A DNA stretch of 8,680 bases from an uncultured Desulfovibrio sp. (GCA_900550745.1 URTO01000061.1:1-8680); one strand, 5' to 3'; counted from the stretch's first letter, positions 1 through 6,080 are shown. Made by a program: numbers and translations. Notes: generated by a model from the sequence alone, not told the origin.

Positions 1-305
1 ATGACGATGATTTGTGCTGCCGTTTCGGGGGCGACGAATTTATCATCCTGATCCCCCGAATCGGCAGGGATGAAAGCATCGAACACGTCAACCGCTTACG
101 GGAAATCTGCTCGCTGGCCCCCACTCATGGGCCAGCCCCTGAAATGAAGGTCACGGCCAGCTTCGGCCTGTCCTTCATCGGCGAATCCGAACTGCTCAAT
201 ACGTTTAATTCCGTTGAAATCCTTGAACATGCCATTCAAGTCGCCGACCATCGCCTTGCCCGCGCCAAACAGGAAGGCCGGAACCGCATCTGTTCCGCAG
301 GATAA
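1..305 (+). CDS. Diguanylate cyclase, C-terminal part of the GGDEF domain (5' end outside the window)
   Basis: This is the last ~100 residues of a GGDEF domain, the enzyme that makes cyclic di-GMP from two GTP. The frame is open to the left edge, so the start and any sensor domain lie outside the window. Codons from position 3 read DDDLCCRFGGDEF; the active-site GGDEF loop is intact (about 27-41). Later family marks are ASFGLS (the usual SxGxS region) and the closing ARAKQEGRNRI, which matches the normal [DxALYxAK]xxGRNR end, although the usual ALY is LAR here. The feedback-inhibition I-site is RxxD placed five residues before GGDEF. Its Asp is present (codon 9-11), but the codon at the Arg position is NAT, which can only be Asn, Asp, His or Tyr. 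The protein ends naturally at TAA 303-305. The family call is firm; the signal it senses is unknown. Confidence 0.93.
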   Translation, partial: DDDLCCRFGGDEFIILIPRIGRDESIEHVNRLREICSLAPTHGPAPEMKVTASFGLSFIGESELLNTFNSVEILEHAIQVADHRLARAKQEGRNRICSAG

Positions 306-845
306 AACGGCATACCTGTTCATGGCAGCCGTTGGCGGCCCCGTTCCATGCCGTGCGGAACGCGGGCACGGCCTCCGGCGAGGATGGCCTCAAGGCCGCC
401 CATCATCAACCCCTGAGAGGCCCCCAGCGCTGTTGCCCGCCGATGTCGGATAAAAGCGATACGGCACGTCATGCCCGTCCCACCGCCCTTCGGCACAGCA
501 GGCGTCGCATCCATACCTTGCCGTCGCCCTTCCCCCGGATGCGGAAGGGGAAGCCGAGGAACAGCGGCATCCCTTCGCTGAGGCAGGCGGGCCTCCGCTC
601 GCCGTCCCCTCGCCCCCCTTTATGGACACGGGCTGCGGGGCTCCTCCCAGTATTTCAGAAAATACAAGCCTGCATAAAAGGATGTTCCCTCCGCCCATAC
701 AAAAGATGCCCGTTTCCAAACGGGAACATGGCCGCCGGGCCATGCGGGCCCCATTCAGCGGGCCTTCCTCTTTTTGCCGAAAAGCCCTACCTTGGAAGGG
801 AAGAAAGGGCGCTGACGGCGCCTCCAACCTTTTCCACACAACGCC
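306..845. other. Long gene-free stretch between the GGDEF gene and dnaB
   Basis: These 540 bp hold no reading frame that looks like a protein. The open frames translate to Pro/Arg/Gly-rich low-complexity strings with no recognisable motif. Several GC-rich hairpins are visible in the left part: 350-356 with 366-372 (7 bp), 386-390 with 393-397 (GGCCT/AGGCC), and 527-533 with 543-549 (CCCTTCC/GGAAGGG). None is followed by a T run, so no clear terminator for the GGDEF gene was found. A small AT-rich hairpin (GTATTT 650-655 with AAATAC 660-665) precedes the structured segment listed separately. I could not find a convincing sigma70 promoter for dnaB; CATAAA at 673-678 is a weak -10 candidate with no good -35. 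Confidence 0.6.
682..775 (+). promoter_or_regulatory. Structured dnaB leader: tandem and mutually exclusive hairpins, terminator-like end
   Basis: Four inverted repeats overlap here. ATGTTCCC 682-689 pairs with GGGAACAT 722-729. CCCGTTT 709-715 pairs with AAACGGG 718-724. CATGGCC 727-733 pairs with GGCCATG 738-744 around a GCCG loop. GGCCC 747-751 pairs with GGGCC 760-764 and is followed by TTCCTCTTTTT (765-775), which resembles a weak intrinsic terminator. GGGCC at 737-741 could instead pair with 747-751, which would break both the third and fourth hairpins. The complementarity is seen directly; an attenuator-like role for dnaB is inference, since GC-rich DNA makes short hairpins by chance. 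Confidence 0.35.
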
Positions 846-2195
846 ATGAAGACAGAATTTGAAACAGCCACAACGGATCTTGCCCGCAGAGTCCCCCCAC
901 ACAGTGCGGAAGCCGAGCGGGCCGTGCTCGCCGGGCTGATCCTGCGCCCTTCCGCAATGGGGCAGATCGCCCCCATGCTGCACCCGGAAGATTTTTACCT
1001 GCCCGCGCATCAGACGCTGTATGCGGCGGCCCTTGGGCTCCATACCGACAACCGGCCCGTGGATCTCGTTACCCTTGCGGAACACCTGCGCGATCAGGGT
1101 TCGCTGGAACAGGCGGGCGGCGCGGCCTATATCGCGGAGCTGGCGCAGTCGCATGTCAGCGCGGCAAACGCCGAGTATTACGCCAAGCTCGTGCGGGACA
1201 AATCCATCCAGCGCGGGCTCATTGAGGCGGGGGCCAAGATCGTTTCCACGGGCTTCGACACGTCAAAGGATCTGGCCGGGCTCATCGACGAGGCCGAGCA
1301 GTCCGTCATGGCGGTCTCCAGCCGCACCAGTTCCGGGGGGTTCCGGCCCGTGCAGGCGCTCGTGGGGGACGTGGTGGACGCCGTGCTCAAGCCCGCCGCG
1401 GGCGGGATCACCGGGCTCGCTACCGGCTATCCCGAACTCGACGCCATCACGCGGGGGCTCCAGCCTTCGGATCTGATCATCATTGCGGCGCGCCCTGCGA
1501 TGGGCAAAACCGCCCTTGCCCTCAACCTCGCCATGCGTGCCGCCATCAGCGAAGGCGCGCCCGTGGGCATCTTCTCGCTGGAAATGTCCGAACACCAGCT
1601 TGTCCAGCGCATGATCAGCCTGTGGGGGAAAATCCCGCAGGAACAGCTTTCCACAGGCCGCCTGAGCAAAACCGAGGGGGCACGGTTCTTTGAGACCGCC
1701 GATCTGCTCCGAACCGCGCCGCTGTTCATCAACGAGACGCCCGCCATCAGTACCCTTGAACTCCGTTCGCAGGCCCGGCGGCTCAAGGCCGAGCATGGCC
1801 TTGGGCTTATCGTGGTGGACTATTTGCAGCTTATGCGCTCCTCGCGGCGCACGGACTCGCGTGAACTCGAAATTTCGGATATTTCCCGTTCGCTCAAGGC
1901 CATAGCCAAGGAACTCGACGTGCCGGTCGTGGCGCTTTCGCAGCTCAACCGCAAGGTCGAGGAACGCAAGGACAACCGCCCCCTGCTCTCCGACCTGCGG
2001 GAATCCGGGGCCATCGAACAGGATGCCGACATCGTGATCTTCCTCTACCGCGAGGAAGTGTATAAGCCCGACACGCCGAAAAAAGGCATCGCCGAACTCA
2101 TCATCGGCAAGCACCGCAACGGGCGTATCGGAACCGTGGAACTGGCTTTCCTGCCGCAGTACACCGCCTTTGAACCGCTCGCCAAGGATCGCTGA
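846..2195 (+). CDS. dnaB: Replicative DNA helicase DnaB
   Basis: DnaB is the hexameric ATP-driven helicase that unwinds DNA ahead of the replication fork and recruits primase. The 449 residues are normal for the family. The N-terminal DnaB domain spans about 15-120 (PPHSAEAERAVLAGLIL onward), followed by a linker and the RecA-like motor from about 185. Walker A is ARPAMGKT with Lys221/Thr222. SLEM holds the likely catalytic Glu246. Walker B is IVVDYLQLM with Asp325. The DNA-binding motif DLRESGAIEQDADIV and KHRNGR, with the probable arginine finger Arg424, follow. No intein or frameshift is present. The ATG at 846 is the only usable start: the frame is closed by TGA at 813-815 and the conserved domain begins 14 residues in. 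There is no Shine-Dalgarno sequence before it (TTTCCACACAACGCC). The usual rplI neighbour is absent. Function is certain; translation signal is odd. Confidence 0.97.
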   Translation: MKTEFETATTDLARRVPPHSAEAERAVLAGLILRPSAMGQIAPMLHPEDFYLPAHQTLYAAALGLHTDNRPVDLVTLAEHLRDQGSLEQAGGAAYIAELAQSHVSAANAEYYAKLVRDKSIQRGLIEAGAKIVSTGFDTSKDLAGLIDEAEQSVMAVSSRTSSGGFRPVQALVGDVVDAVLKPAAGGITGLATGYPELDAITRGLQPSDLIIIAARPAMGKTALALNLAMRAAISEGAPVGIFSLEMSEHQLVQRMISLWGKIPQEQLSTGRLSKTEGARFFETADLLRTAPLFINETPAISTLELRSQARRLKAEHGLGLIVVDYLQLMRSSRRTDSRELEISDISRSLKAIAKELDVPVVALSQLNRKVEERKDNRPLLSDLRESGAIEQDADIVIFLYREEVYKPDTPKKGIAELIIGKHRNGRIGTVELAFLPQYTAFEPLAKDR

Positions 2196-2241
2196 TCAGC
2201 AGCGGTGGATTTGCCGAACATACATTCCTGTTGGGAGGAGA

Positions 2242-2361
2242 CTAGGCCGTGCCGTCGTTTTACATTTAATTATTTGAAGTTATTGAAAACAGTCTTTTTT
2301 GTAGCTTGAAAGATAGTTAAATGATTTCAATAGATTATATTTAATTGACGGCATAGCCTAG
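2242..2361. repeat. AT-rich 90-bp core bounded by 15-bp imperfect inverted repeats
   Basis: The left arm is CTAGGCCGTGCCGTC (2242-2256) and the right arm GACGGCATAGCCTAG (2347-2361). Thirteen of 15 positions are Watson-Crick paired, with one more G-U pair possible. The core 2257-2346 has 17 G/C in 90 bases, about 81% A+T, in otherwise GC-rich DNA. The core has a weaker internal stem (AGTTAAAT 2315-2322 with ATTTAATT 2339-2346), a T6 run (2295-2300) and a perfect TATAAT on the minus strand (2334-2339) without a well-placed -35. The segment lies between the convergent ends of dnaB and the DUF2156 gene, whose stop codon (2358-2360) is inside the right arm. It may act as a two-way terminator or be a small inserted element; I saw no flanking target duplication. 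Confidence 0.6.
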
Positions 2362-3248
2362 GCAATGATCCTGACGGTGTTCTTTTTCAGATACCCGGAC
2401 GGCATATAGCTTTCCTTGGCCTGACGGAGCCCTTCCTCATCGGCGTCCTGTTCGCGGTTGATGAACAGGAAGTCCTTGGCTGAATGTTTGGCGAAACAGA
2501 AATTGATGGCCTGATAGACGCCGCGGTATTCAGGGCGGCCCTTTTCAAAGTGGACGACGATGGTCTGATCGTCGAGCGGTTCGCCCACGGCGAAGGCGGC
2601 CATTTCCCCGCCCACGTAGAGCGCGCCGCCGATAAGCCCGGGCAGGGCGTCCCAGTTGCGGAGCACGGAACAGACCACGTCGCTTTCGGCCAGCAGCGAA
2701 GCCGACTTCTCGCATTCCCGCCATTTGCACCAGTCGTTTTGGAGCGCCAGCACCTGCGGCATGATTTCGCCGTTCAGAGTGCGGTAGTCCTCCCCATAGG
2801 CCTTCATGTACCCGTTGACGTGGTTCTTCTTCTTGTGGAGCTTGCTGCCCGCGAGGGTCGAGAGCGCTTGCTGCGTGTACAGGTATTCCCATTGGCCCGG
2901 CGTTTCTTCGATTTGCACGCGGCCCGGCAGACGTTCGAGCAGCAGTTCGCACAGCGGTTCAGGGGCGCGGAGGATGGTCGTGCCCGGCACGAGTTCGGGC
3001 ATGGCGGCCCAGTCGGCGGCGTGCCAGTCGCCTACCGGAGCCCACAGGCGTTCGACGGGCAGGTCGCTGCGCTTCTGGCGGATCCAGCAAAGCCCGTGCG
3101 CCGTGCGCCACTCAAGGTTGTAATGGGTTCCCCAGCCCCAAAGGTTGGTGAAGGTATAGTCGGCGGCGTGCAGGGGCAGCGCGCGGAAGTAAGGGGCATA
3201 CGCGGCGGCGTCGCCGAGTTCGATGGAAGAGAAGTTTTCCGTAAGCAT
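2358..3248 (-). CDS. Stand-alone DUF2156 protein (phosphatidylglycerol lysyltransferase C-terminal-like, GNAT-type fold)
   Basis: This 296-residue soluble protein resembles the DUF2156/LPG-synthase-C family, the catalytic half of MprF-type enzymes that move an amino acid from aminoacyl-tRNA to a lipid. Stand-alone members have no generally established substrate. Recognisable parts are YTFTNLWGW (31-39), the basic KLHKKKNHVN (136-145), the acyltransferase-like HFEKGRPEYRGVYQAIN (233-249), and the conserved tail FINREQDADEEGLRQAKE (262-279) followed by SYMPSGYLKK. No signal peptide or membrane segment is visible. The ATG at 3248 is preceded by AGAGG (3254-3258) at 5-nt spacing. The gene starts 12 bp after the MATE gene, so the two are almost certainly one transcript. 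Family assignment is good; the reaction it catalyses here is unknown. Confidence 0.85.
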   Translation of the reverse strand: MLTENFSSIELGDAAAYAPYFRALPLHAADYTFTNLWGWGTHYNLEWRTAHGLCWIRQKRSDLPVERLWAPVGDWHAADWAAMPELVPGTTILRAPEPLCELLLERLPGRVQIEETPGQWEYLYTQQALSTLAGSKLHKKKNHVNGYMKAYGEDYRTLNGEIMPQVLALQNDWCKWRECEKSASLLAESDVVCSVLRNWDALPGLIGGALYVGGEMAAFAVGEPLDDQTIVVHFEKGRPEYRGVYQAINFCFAKHSAKDFLFINREQDADEEGLRQAKESYMPSGYLKKNTVRIIA

Positions 3249-3260
3249 GTGAACCTCTGG

Positions 3261-4634
3261 TTAACGGGATGCGCAGGTATGGGGGCGCACGGTCAGGGCG
3301 AAACGGGTCCAGTTGCAGCGCAGCGTGACCCATAAGAGCGAAAGCGACATGACCACCTGCGAAACGAAGGTGGAGAGGAAGACCCCTGAGGCGTCCTGCC
3401 AGATGATGTGGCCGAACAGCCATGCGATGGGCAGGCGTACCGCCCAGACCGCGAAGCTGAACGAGACCATCGGGTAGACCGTGGCTCCGGCGCCGTTGAG
3501 CCCGCCAGCCAGCACGACGCTGGCGACGGTGAACGGCACGGCCATGATGTTGAAGGAAAGGTATTTGACGGTTTCGGCCTGCACGGCGGGATCAGGGGCG
3601 ATCAGGCCCGCGAGTTCCATACGCCAGGGCCATATGGCGGCCCCCACGCAGCACATCCCCGCGCAGGCGATGCCGAGCGTGGCGAGCAGGGTGCGTTTGG
3701 CCTCGCGGCGGTTGCCCTCGCCGAGCGCGTGCCCCACGAGCACCGAGGCGGTCATGCTGAACGCCACGGCGGGCAAAAACAAAATGGATTCCACCCGCAG
3801 CCCCGTGGTCAGCCCCGCAAGGGCGTTGACCCTGCCGAAGGGCAGGGAGGCCGTGATGACGTACAGGACCATATAGCCGGTCTGCCACAGGAAGGACGTG
3901 CCGAACGCGGGCCCGGCGACCTTGAGCAGGTACGGGGCCCCCGCCTTGATCCAGCGCCAGCCGGGGAAGCTGTCGCGTGTGAACAGCCCGTGGCGCATGA
4001 GCAGGAACAGCATGAGCGCGGCCCCGACGGTGACCGAGATGAGCGTGGAGTAGGCGAGCCCCGCTGCTCCGTAGGCCGGGAACCCCCACCAGCCGAGCCC
4101 GAAGGCCAGATCGCCGAAGACGTTGAGCAGGCAGGCCGTGCCGGTCACGTACAGCGGGATGAGCACCATCTTGGCGGAACGGAACACGGCCGCGCCGATG
4201 GTGAGGGTGTATTGTCCGGGGATGCCCCAAATCGTCGCCGTCAGGAACATGATCGCCACGGGCATGATGCTCTCGGGCGTCTGGATGAGGCGCAGGAGCG
4301 GTTCCCGCCACACCGAGGCCGCCACCGCAATGGCTGAGCCGACGGCGATGCAGCCGATGGTCACGAGCCCCACATACCTCCTCGCCCGGACGAATTTGCA
4401 CGCGCCGAGCGACTGGCTGATGGAGGCCACCGCGCCGTTCACGGCGGCCATCGCCAGCGCCATGAACATCATATGGCACTGGGTGATCAGGCCGATGGAG
4501 GCCTGCACCTCCGAGCCGATGCGCCCGCCCGCCCACACGTCGGTGATGCCGATGACGAATTGACAGAGCAGCATGATGCACTGCGGCCAGGTCAGGTGCC
4601 AGATGGTGTGGATGCGTTCGGTGTTCAGTTTCAT
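3261..4634 (-). CDS. MATE family efflux transporter
   Basis: This is a 457-residue polytopic inner-membrane protein of the MATE (MOP superfamily) type, which exports organic cations, drugs or metabolites using an H+ or Na+ gradient. Length and about 12 hydrophobic segments fit. The two-fold internal repeat is visible: AVASISQSLGACKFVRARR (about 69-87) in the first half matches TASVLVGHALGEGNRREAKR (295-314) in the second. The N-terminus IWHLTWPQ and TDVWAGGRIG are also MATE-like. The frame extends 18 residues further to a GTG at 4688, but that extension is Pro-rich and not MATE-like, so the ATG at 4634 is preferred. Neither start has a clear Shine-Dalgarno. It is the first gene of a pair with the DUF2156 gene. 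The substrate cannot be read from the sequence. Confidence 0.93.
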   Translation of the reverse strand: MKLNTERIHTIWHLTWPQCIMLLCQFVIGITDVWAGGRIGSEVQASIGLITQCHMMFMALAMAAVNGAVASISQSLGACKFVRARRYVGLVTIGCIAVGSAIAVAASVWREPLLRLIQTPESIMPVAIMFLTATIWGIPGQYTLTIGAAVFRSAKMVLIPLYVTGTACLLNVFGDLAFGLGWWGFPAYGAAGLAYSTLISVTVGAALMLFLLMRHGLFTRDSFPGWRWIKAGAPYLLKVAGPAFGTSFLWQTGYMVLYVITASLPFGRVNALAGLTTGLRVESILFLPAVAFSMTASVLVGHALGEGNRREAKRTLLATLGIACAGMCCVGAAIWPWRMELAGLIAPDPAVQAETVKYLSFNIMAVPFTVASVVLAGGLNGAGATVYPMVSFSFAVWAVRLPIAWLFGHIIWQDASGVFLSTFVSQVVMSLSLLWVTLRCNWTRFALTVRPHTCASR

Positions 4635-4771
4635 ATGGCATGGGGGTTGGGGGTCCGATGGAAGCATACGCCCCATGCCGTCCGGCACAAGGCGATGAGA
4701 GAAGGAAGGCCCGCGGCCGGGGAACTCTTTCCTATGGAAAGGGGGAACCGTTAAGCTCCTCCCTTTTGCAA

Positions 4772-4800
4772 AATGTCCTCATCCGTTCCGCTGCTTTCAA
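4772..4800 (-). promoter_or_regulatory. Weak candidate promoter for the MATE-DUF2156 operon
   Basis: On the minus strand TTGAAA (4795-4800) is followed after 17 nt by GACATT (4772-4777). The -35 matches consensus at five of six positions but the -10 at only three. The palindrome TTTTGCAAAA (4764-4773) would lie at the start point and could be an operator. A transcript from here would have a leader of about 130 nt. Ten-base palindromes are expected several times by chance in a window this size, so this is tentative. Confidence 0.2.
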
Positions 4801-4884
4801 AGAATGGGGCGGTGCGGCGGTGAGCCCGTACCGGCTGATTTTTCCGCAACGGGGGTTCCCTGATGCCGGATCTGCCGTCCTGTT

Positions 4885-4944
4885 CGCGGCGGCCTGGGCT
4901 GGGGTGTCAAAAAAGGGTTGAATCGGGGGGCCGCCGCGTTTTTT
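4885..4944 (+). terminator. Intrinsic-terminator-like hairpin on the plus strand with no upstream gene
   Basis: CGCGGCGGCC (4885-4894) pairs perfectly over 10 bp with GGCCGCCGCG (4929-4938), which is followed directly by TTTTTT (4939-4944). The 34-nt loop is longer than usual and holds an A6 run (4909-4914) that could compete for the T run. The T run marks it as acting on a plus-strand transcript, but both flanking genes are on the minus strand. Confidence 0.45.
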
Positions 4945-5002
4945 CAGGGGCACAGGGCGCTTCCCTCCAAAATGCGGGCAGTGCTTCAGTAATACGGTTT
5001 GC

Positions 5003-5031
5003 GGGGGATGAGGCAATGCCCCCATCTTTTT
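5003..5031 (+). terminator. Second, weaker plus-strand terminator-like hairpin
   Basis: GGGGG (5003-5007) pairs with CCCCC (5019-5023) around an 11-nt loop, followed by ATC and then TTTTT (5027-5031). The stem is only 5 bp but all G-C. Like the stronger hairpin at 4885, it points away from both flanking genes. Confidence 0.3.
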
Positions 5032-5071
5032 CCTGTGGCTGTGCCATAGAAAGTGGTTGGTGCTTTATTCT

Positions 5072-5101
5072 TTGAAATGCCAAACGGATAACCAATAAAA
5101 T
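5072..5101 (+). promoter_or_regulatory. Promoter-like pair on the plus strand in an AT-rich patch
   Basis: TTGAAA (5072-5077) and TAAAAT (5096-5101) are separated by 18 nt; each matches sigma70 consensus at five of six positions. Transcription would start near 5108 and run into the hairpins at 5219-5238 and 5261-5305, giving an RNA of about 200 nt antisense to nothing annotated before it meets the 3' end of trmL. No convincing protein frame follows. Confidence 0.35.
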
Positions 5102-5213
5102 ATCCCAGGCATGGAGCCCATCGACGGAAAAACTGGAGAAAACGCCTGTGGTTTCGCCATACTGTGGAGATAAAACGGCCACATCCTCCGGCAGGGCCCT
5201 TCCTGTTCCTTCA

Positions 5214-5238
5214 CCCCTCCCCGAACCCCTTGTCGGGG
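5214..5238. repeat. C-rich repeat copy with short hairpin
   Basis: The 15-mer CCCCTCCCCGAACCC at 5214-5228 occurs again, identical, at 8554-8568 inside the hairpin after copA. Here CCCCGA (5219-5224) pairs with TCGGGG (5233-5238) around an 8-nt loop. Both copies lie just beyond the 3' end of a gene, which suggests a dispersed intergenic repeat tied to transcription ends. Low complexity makes chance sharing more likely than for mixed sequence. Confidence 0.4.
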
Positions 5239-5260
5239 GGCGGCTAGGCCGTGCGGACGT

Positions 5261-5305
5261 TGTGGAGGGAGGGGGCCCTTTTCGGGCGGTTCCCCTCCCT
5301 CCACA
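5261..5305. terminator. Strong hairpin downstream of trmL
   Basis: TGTGGAGGGAGGGG (5261-5274) pairs perfectly over 14 bp with CCCCTCCCTCCACA (5292-5305), and an inner GCCC 5275-5278 / GGGC 5284-5287 extends the stem. It begins 25 bp beyond the trmL stop, so it probably ends the copZ-trmL transcript on the minus strand. It has no T run on either side, so it may stop or stabilise transcript ends rather than act as a classical intrinsic terminator. Confidence 0.5.
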
Positions 5306-5329
5306 GATGTCCTTCGATGGCCTTTGCGC

Positions 5330-5797
5330 TTACTCCCCAACCATCCCGGCGGAGGCGAGCGCCTGAAACAGGACGATGCCCGCGGCGGTGGAAAGGTTGA
5401 TGCTGCGGACTTCGCCCTTGATGGGGATGCGGACGTGATGCGGCGAGAGCGCGATCACTTCCGGCGGCAGCCCTGACGTTTCGCGCCCGAAAACGAGGGA
5501 ATCGTTTTCCGTGAACGCGAAACGGTGCAGGGCGACACCCCGCCGGGCGCTGGTGAGGACGAGCCGCCTGCCCGCCCCGGCGTTTCGGAGGTAGGCGTCG
5601 AGGCCGGGCCATACCGTCATGTCCACATGGGGCCAATAGTCAAGGCCCGCCCGTTTGAGGTAGCGATCCTCGAGCTTGAAGCCCAAAGGCTCGATGAGAT
5701 GCAGCGAAACCTGCATGGCGGCGCACAGTCGGGCCACATTGCCCGTATTCGGAGGTATTTCCGGCTGAAAGAGAACGACATGCATACAGGTCGGCAT
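5330..5797 (-). CDS. trmL: tRNA (cytidine(34)-2'-O)-methyltransferase TrmL (YibK type)
   Basis: TrmL is a small SPOUT methyltransferase that 2'-O-methylates the wobble nucleotide 34 of certain leucine tRNAs using S-adenosylmethionine; it works as a dimer whose active site includes a deep trefoil knot. The 155 residues match the usual ~150-160. The family motifs are PEIPPNTGNVARLC (12-25), EPLGFKLEDRYLKRAGLDYW (36-55), the SAM-loop LVFGRETSGLP (101-111) and the knot segment IPIKGEVRSINLSTAAG (124-140). A second ATG at residue 5 (5785, MHVVLFQPEIPPNTGN) aligns better with the N-terminus of the E. coli enzyme, so the true start may be 5785; neither ATG has a Shine-Dalgarno. It lies 59 bp downstream of copZ on the same strand with no terminator between, so it may be read partly from the copZ promoter, although the functions are unrelated. 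Confidence 0.94.
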   Translation of the reverse strand: MPTCMHVVLFQPEIPPNTGNVARLCAAMQVSLHLIEPLGFKLEDRYLKRAGLDYWPHVDMTVWPGLDAYLRNAGAGRRLVLTSARRGVALHRFAFTENDSLVFGRETSGLPPEVIALSPHHVRIPIKGEVRSINLSTAAGIVLFQALASAGMVGE

Positions 5798-5856
5798 CCG
5801 TGTAATAGGTGAAATGGGTTTTCAATAAAGGTGGACAGAAGAACGCGGGATGCTTA

Positions 5857-6051
5857 TTAGGCTTCAAAGCCCAGTTTGTTGATGGCCTTCTTCACTTCCG
5901 CGATGTCGAGGGGCTGGGATTCCTTCCAGGTGGCTTCGCCCTTTTGGAGGTCGACGTTTACGTCGGTCACGCCGGGAAGCGCTTCCAGAGCCTGGGTTAC
6001 GGCCTGCTTGCAATGGTTGCAGGACATGCCTTTCACGGTGAGAGTGGGCAT
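5857..6051 (-). CDS. copZ: CopZ-like copper chaperone (single HMA domain)
   Basis: This 64-residue protein is one heavy-metal-associated (HMA, ferredoxin-like beta-alpha-beta-beta-alpha-beta) domain. The metal site is GMSCNHC (residues 8-14), where two cysteines bind Cu(I) as in CopZ/Atx1. The rest fits the fold: the helix KQAVTQALEALPGV, the strand TDVNVDLQKGEATW, and the ending IAEVKKAINKLGFEA. It would be cytoplasmic and hand Cu(I) to the HMA domain or membrane entry site of the ATPase encoded divergently at 6159. The ATG at 6051 is preceded by AAAGGA (6059-6064) at 7-nt spacing, and a good promoter lies upstream. The copper preference is inferred from the CopA neighbour; HMA domains can also bind Zn, Cd or Hg. 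It is distinct in sequence from the HMA domain of CopA, so not a recent duplicate. Confidence 0.92.
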   Translation of the reverse strand: MPTLTVKGMSCNHCKQAVTQALEALPGVTDVNVDLQKGEATWKESQPLDIAEVKKAINKLGFEA

Positions 6052-6080
6052 AATCGTATCCTTTCTGGGTAAGAAGGTGG

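Larger units (their letters stand above)
4635..5329. other. Long gene-free stretch between trmL and the MATE gene
   Basis: About 695 bp lie between the MATE start and the 3' end of trmL, both on the minus strand. Open frames here give low-complexity Pro/Gly/Arg-rich peptides and no recognisable protein, so I call no gene. The stretch holds a hairpin CTTTCC 4727-4732 / GGAAAG 4736-4741, a perfect palindrome TTTTGCAAAA at 4764-4773, two plus-strand terminator-like hairpins, an AT-rich promoter-like segment near 5072-5101 and two C/G-rich hairpins at 5214-5305; the stronger ones are listed separately. A 20-codon frame starts at ATG 5111 (ends 5173), but it has only a poor ribosome site and no known relative that I recognise. 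Confidence 0.6.

Noticed and set aside
332..862. Plus-strand open frame in the gene-free region before dnaB
   Set aside because: Pro/Arg/Ser-rich peptide without hydrophobic core pattern or ribosome site; overlaps the dnaB start out of frame.
390..1154. Minus-strand open frame covering the gene-free region and the start of dnaB
   Set aside because: It overlaps the dnaB N-terminal domain by 300 bp, and its translation is Gly/Arg/Cys-rich with no domain-like pattern.
1263..2114. Long minus-strand open frame antisense to dnaB
   Set aside because: It lies wholly within a clear dnaB gene, has no recognisable motif, and is the kind of shadow frame expected in GC-rich coding DNA.
3261..4688. GTG at 4688 as the MATE start
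   Set aside because: The added 18 residues are Pro-rich and unlike MATE N-termini; no ribosome site precedes the GTG.
4732..5182. Minus-strand open frames between trmL and the MATE gene that could be small proteins
   Set aside because: They pass through the C/G-rich hairpins, show no protein-like pattern and lack ribosome sites before their starts.
2242..5254. CTAGGCCGTGC present at 2242-2252 and 5244-5254 as a possible repeat pair
   Set aside because: Several shared 11-mers are expected by chance in a window this long, and the flanks do not match.
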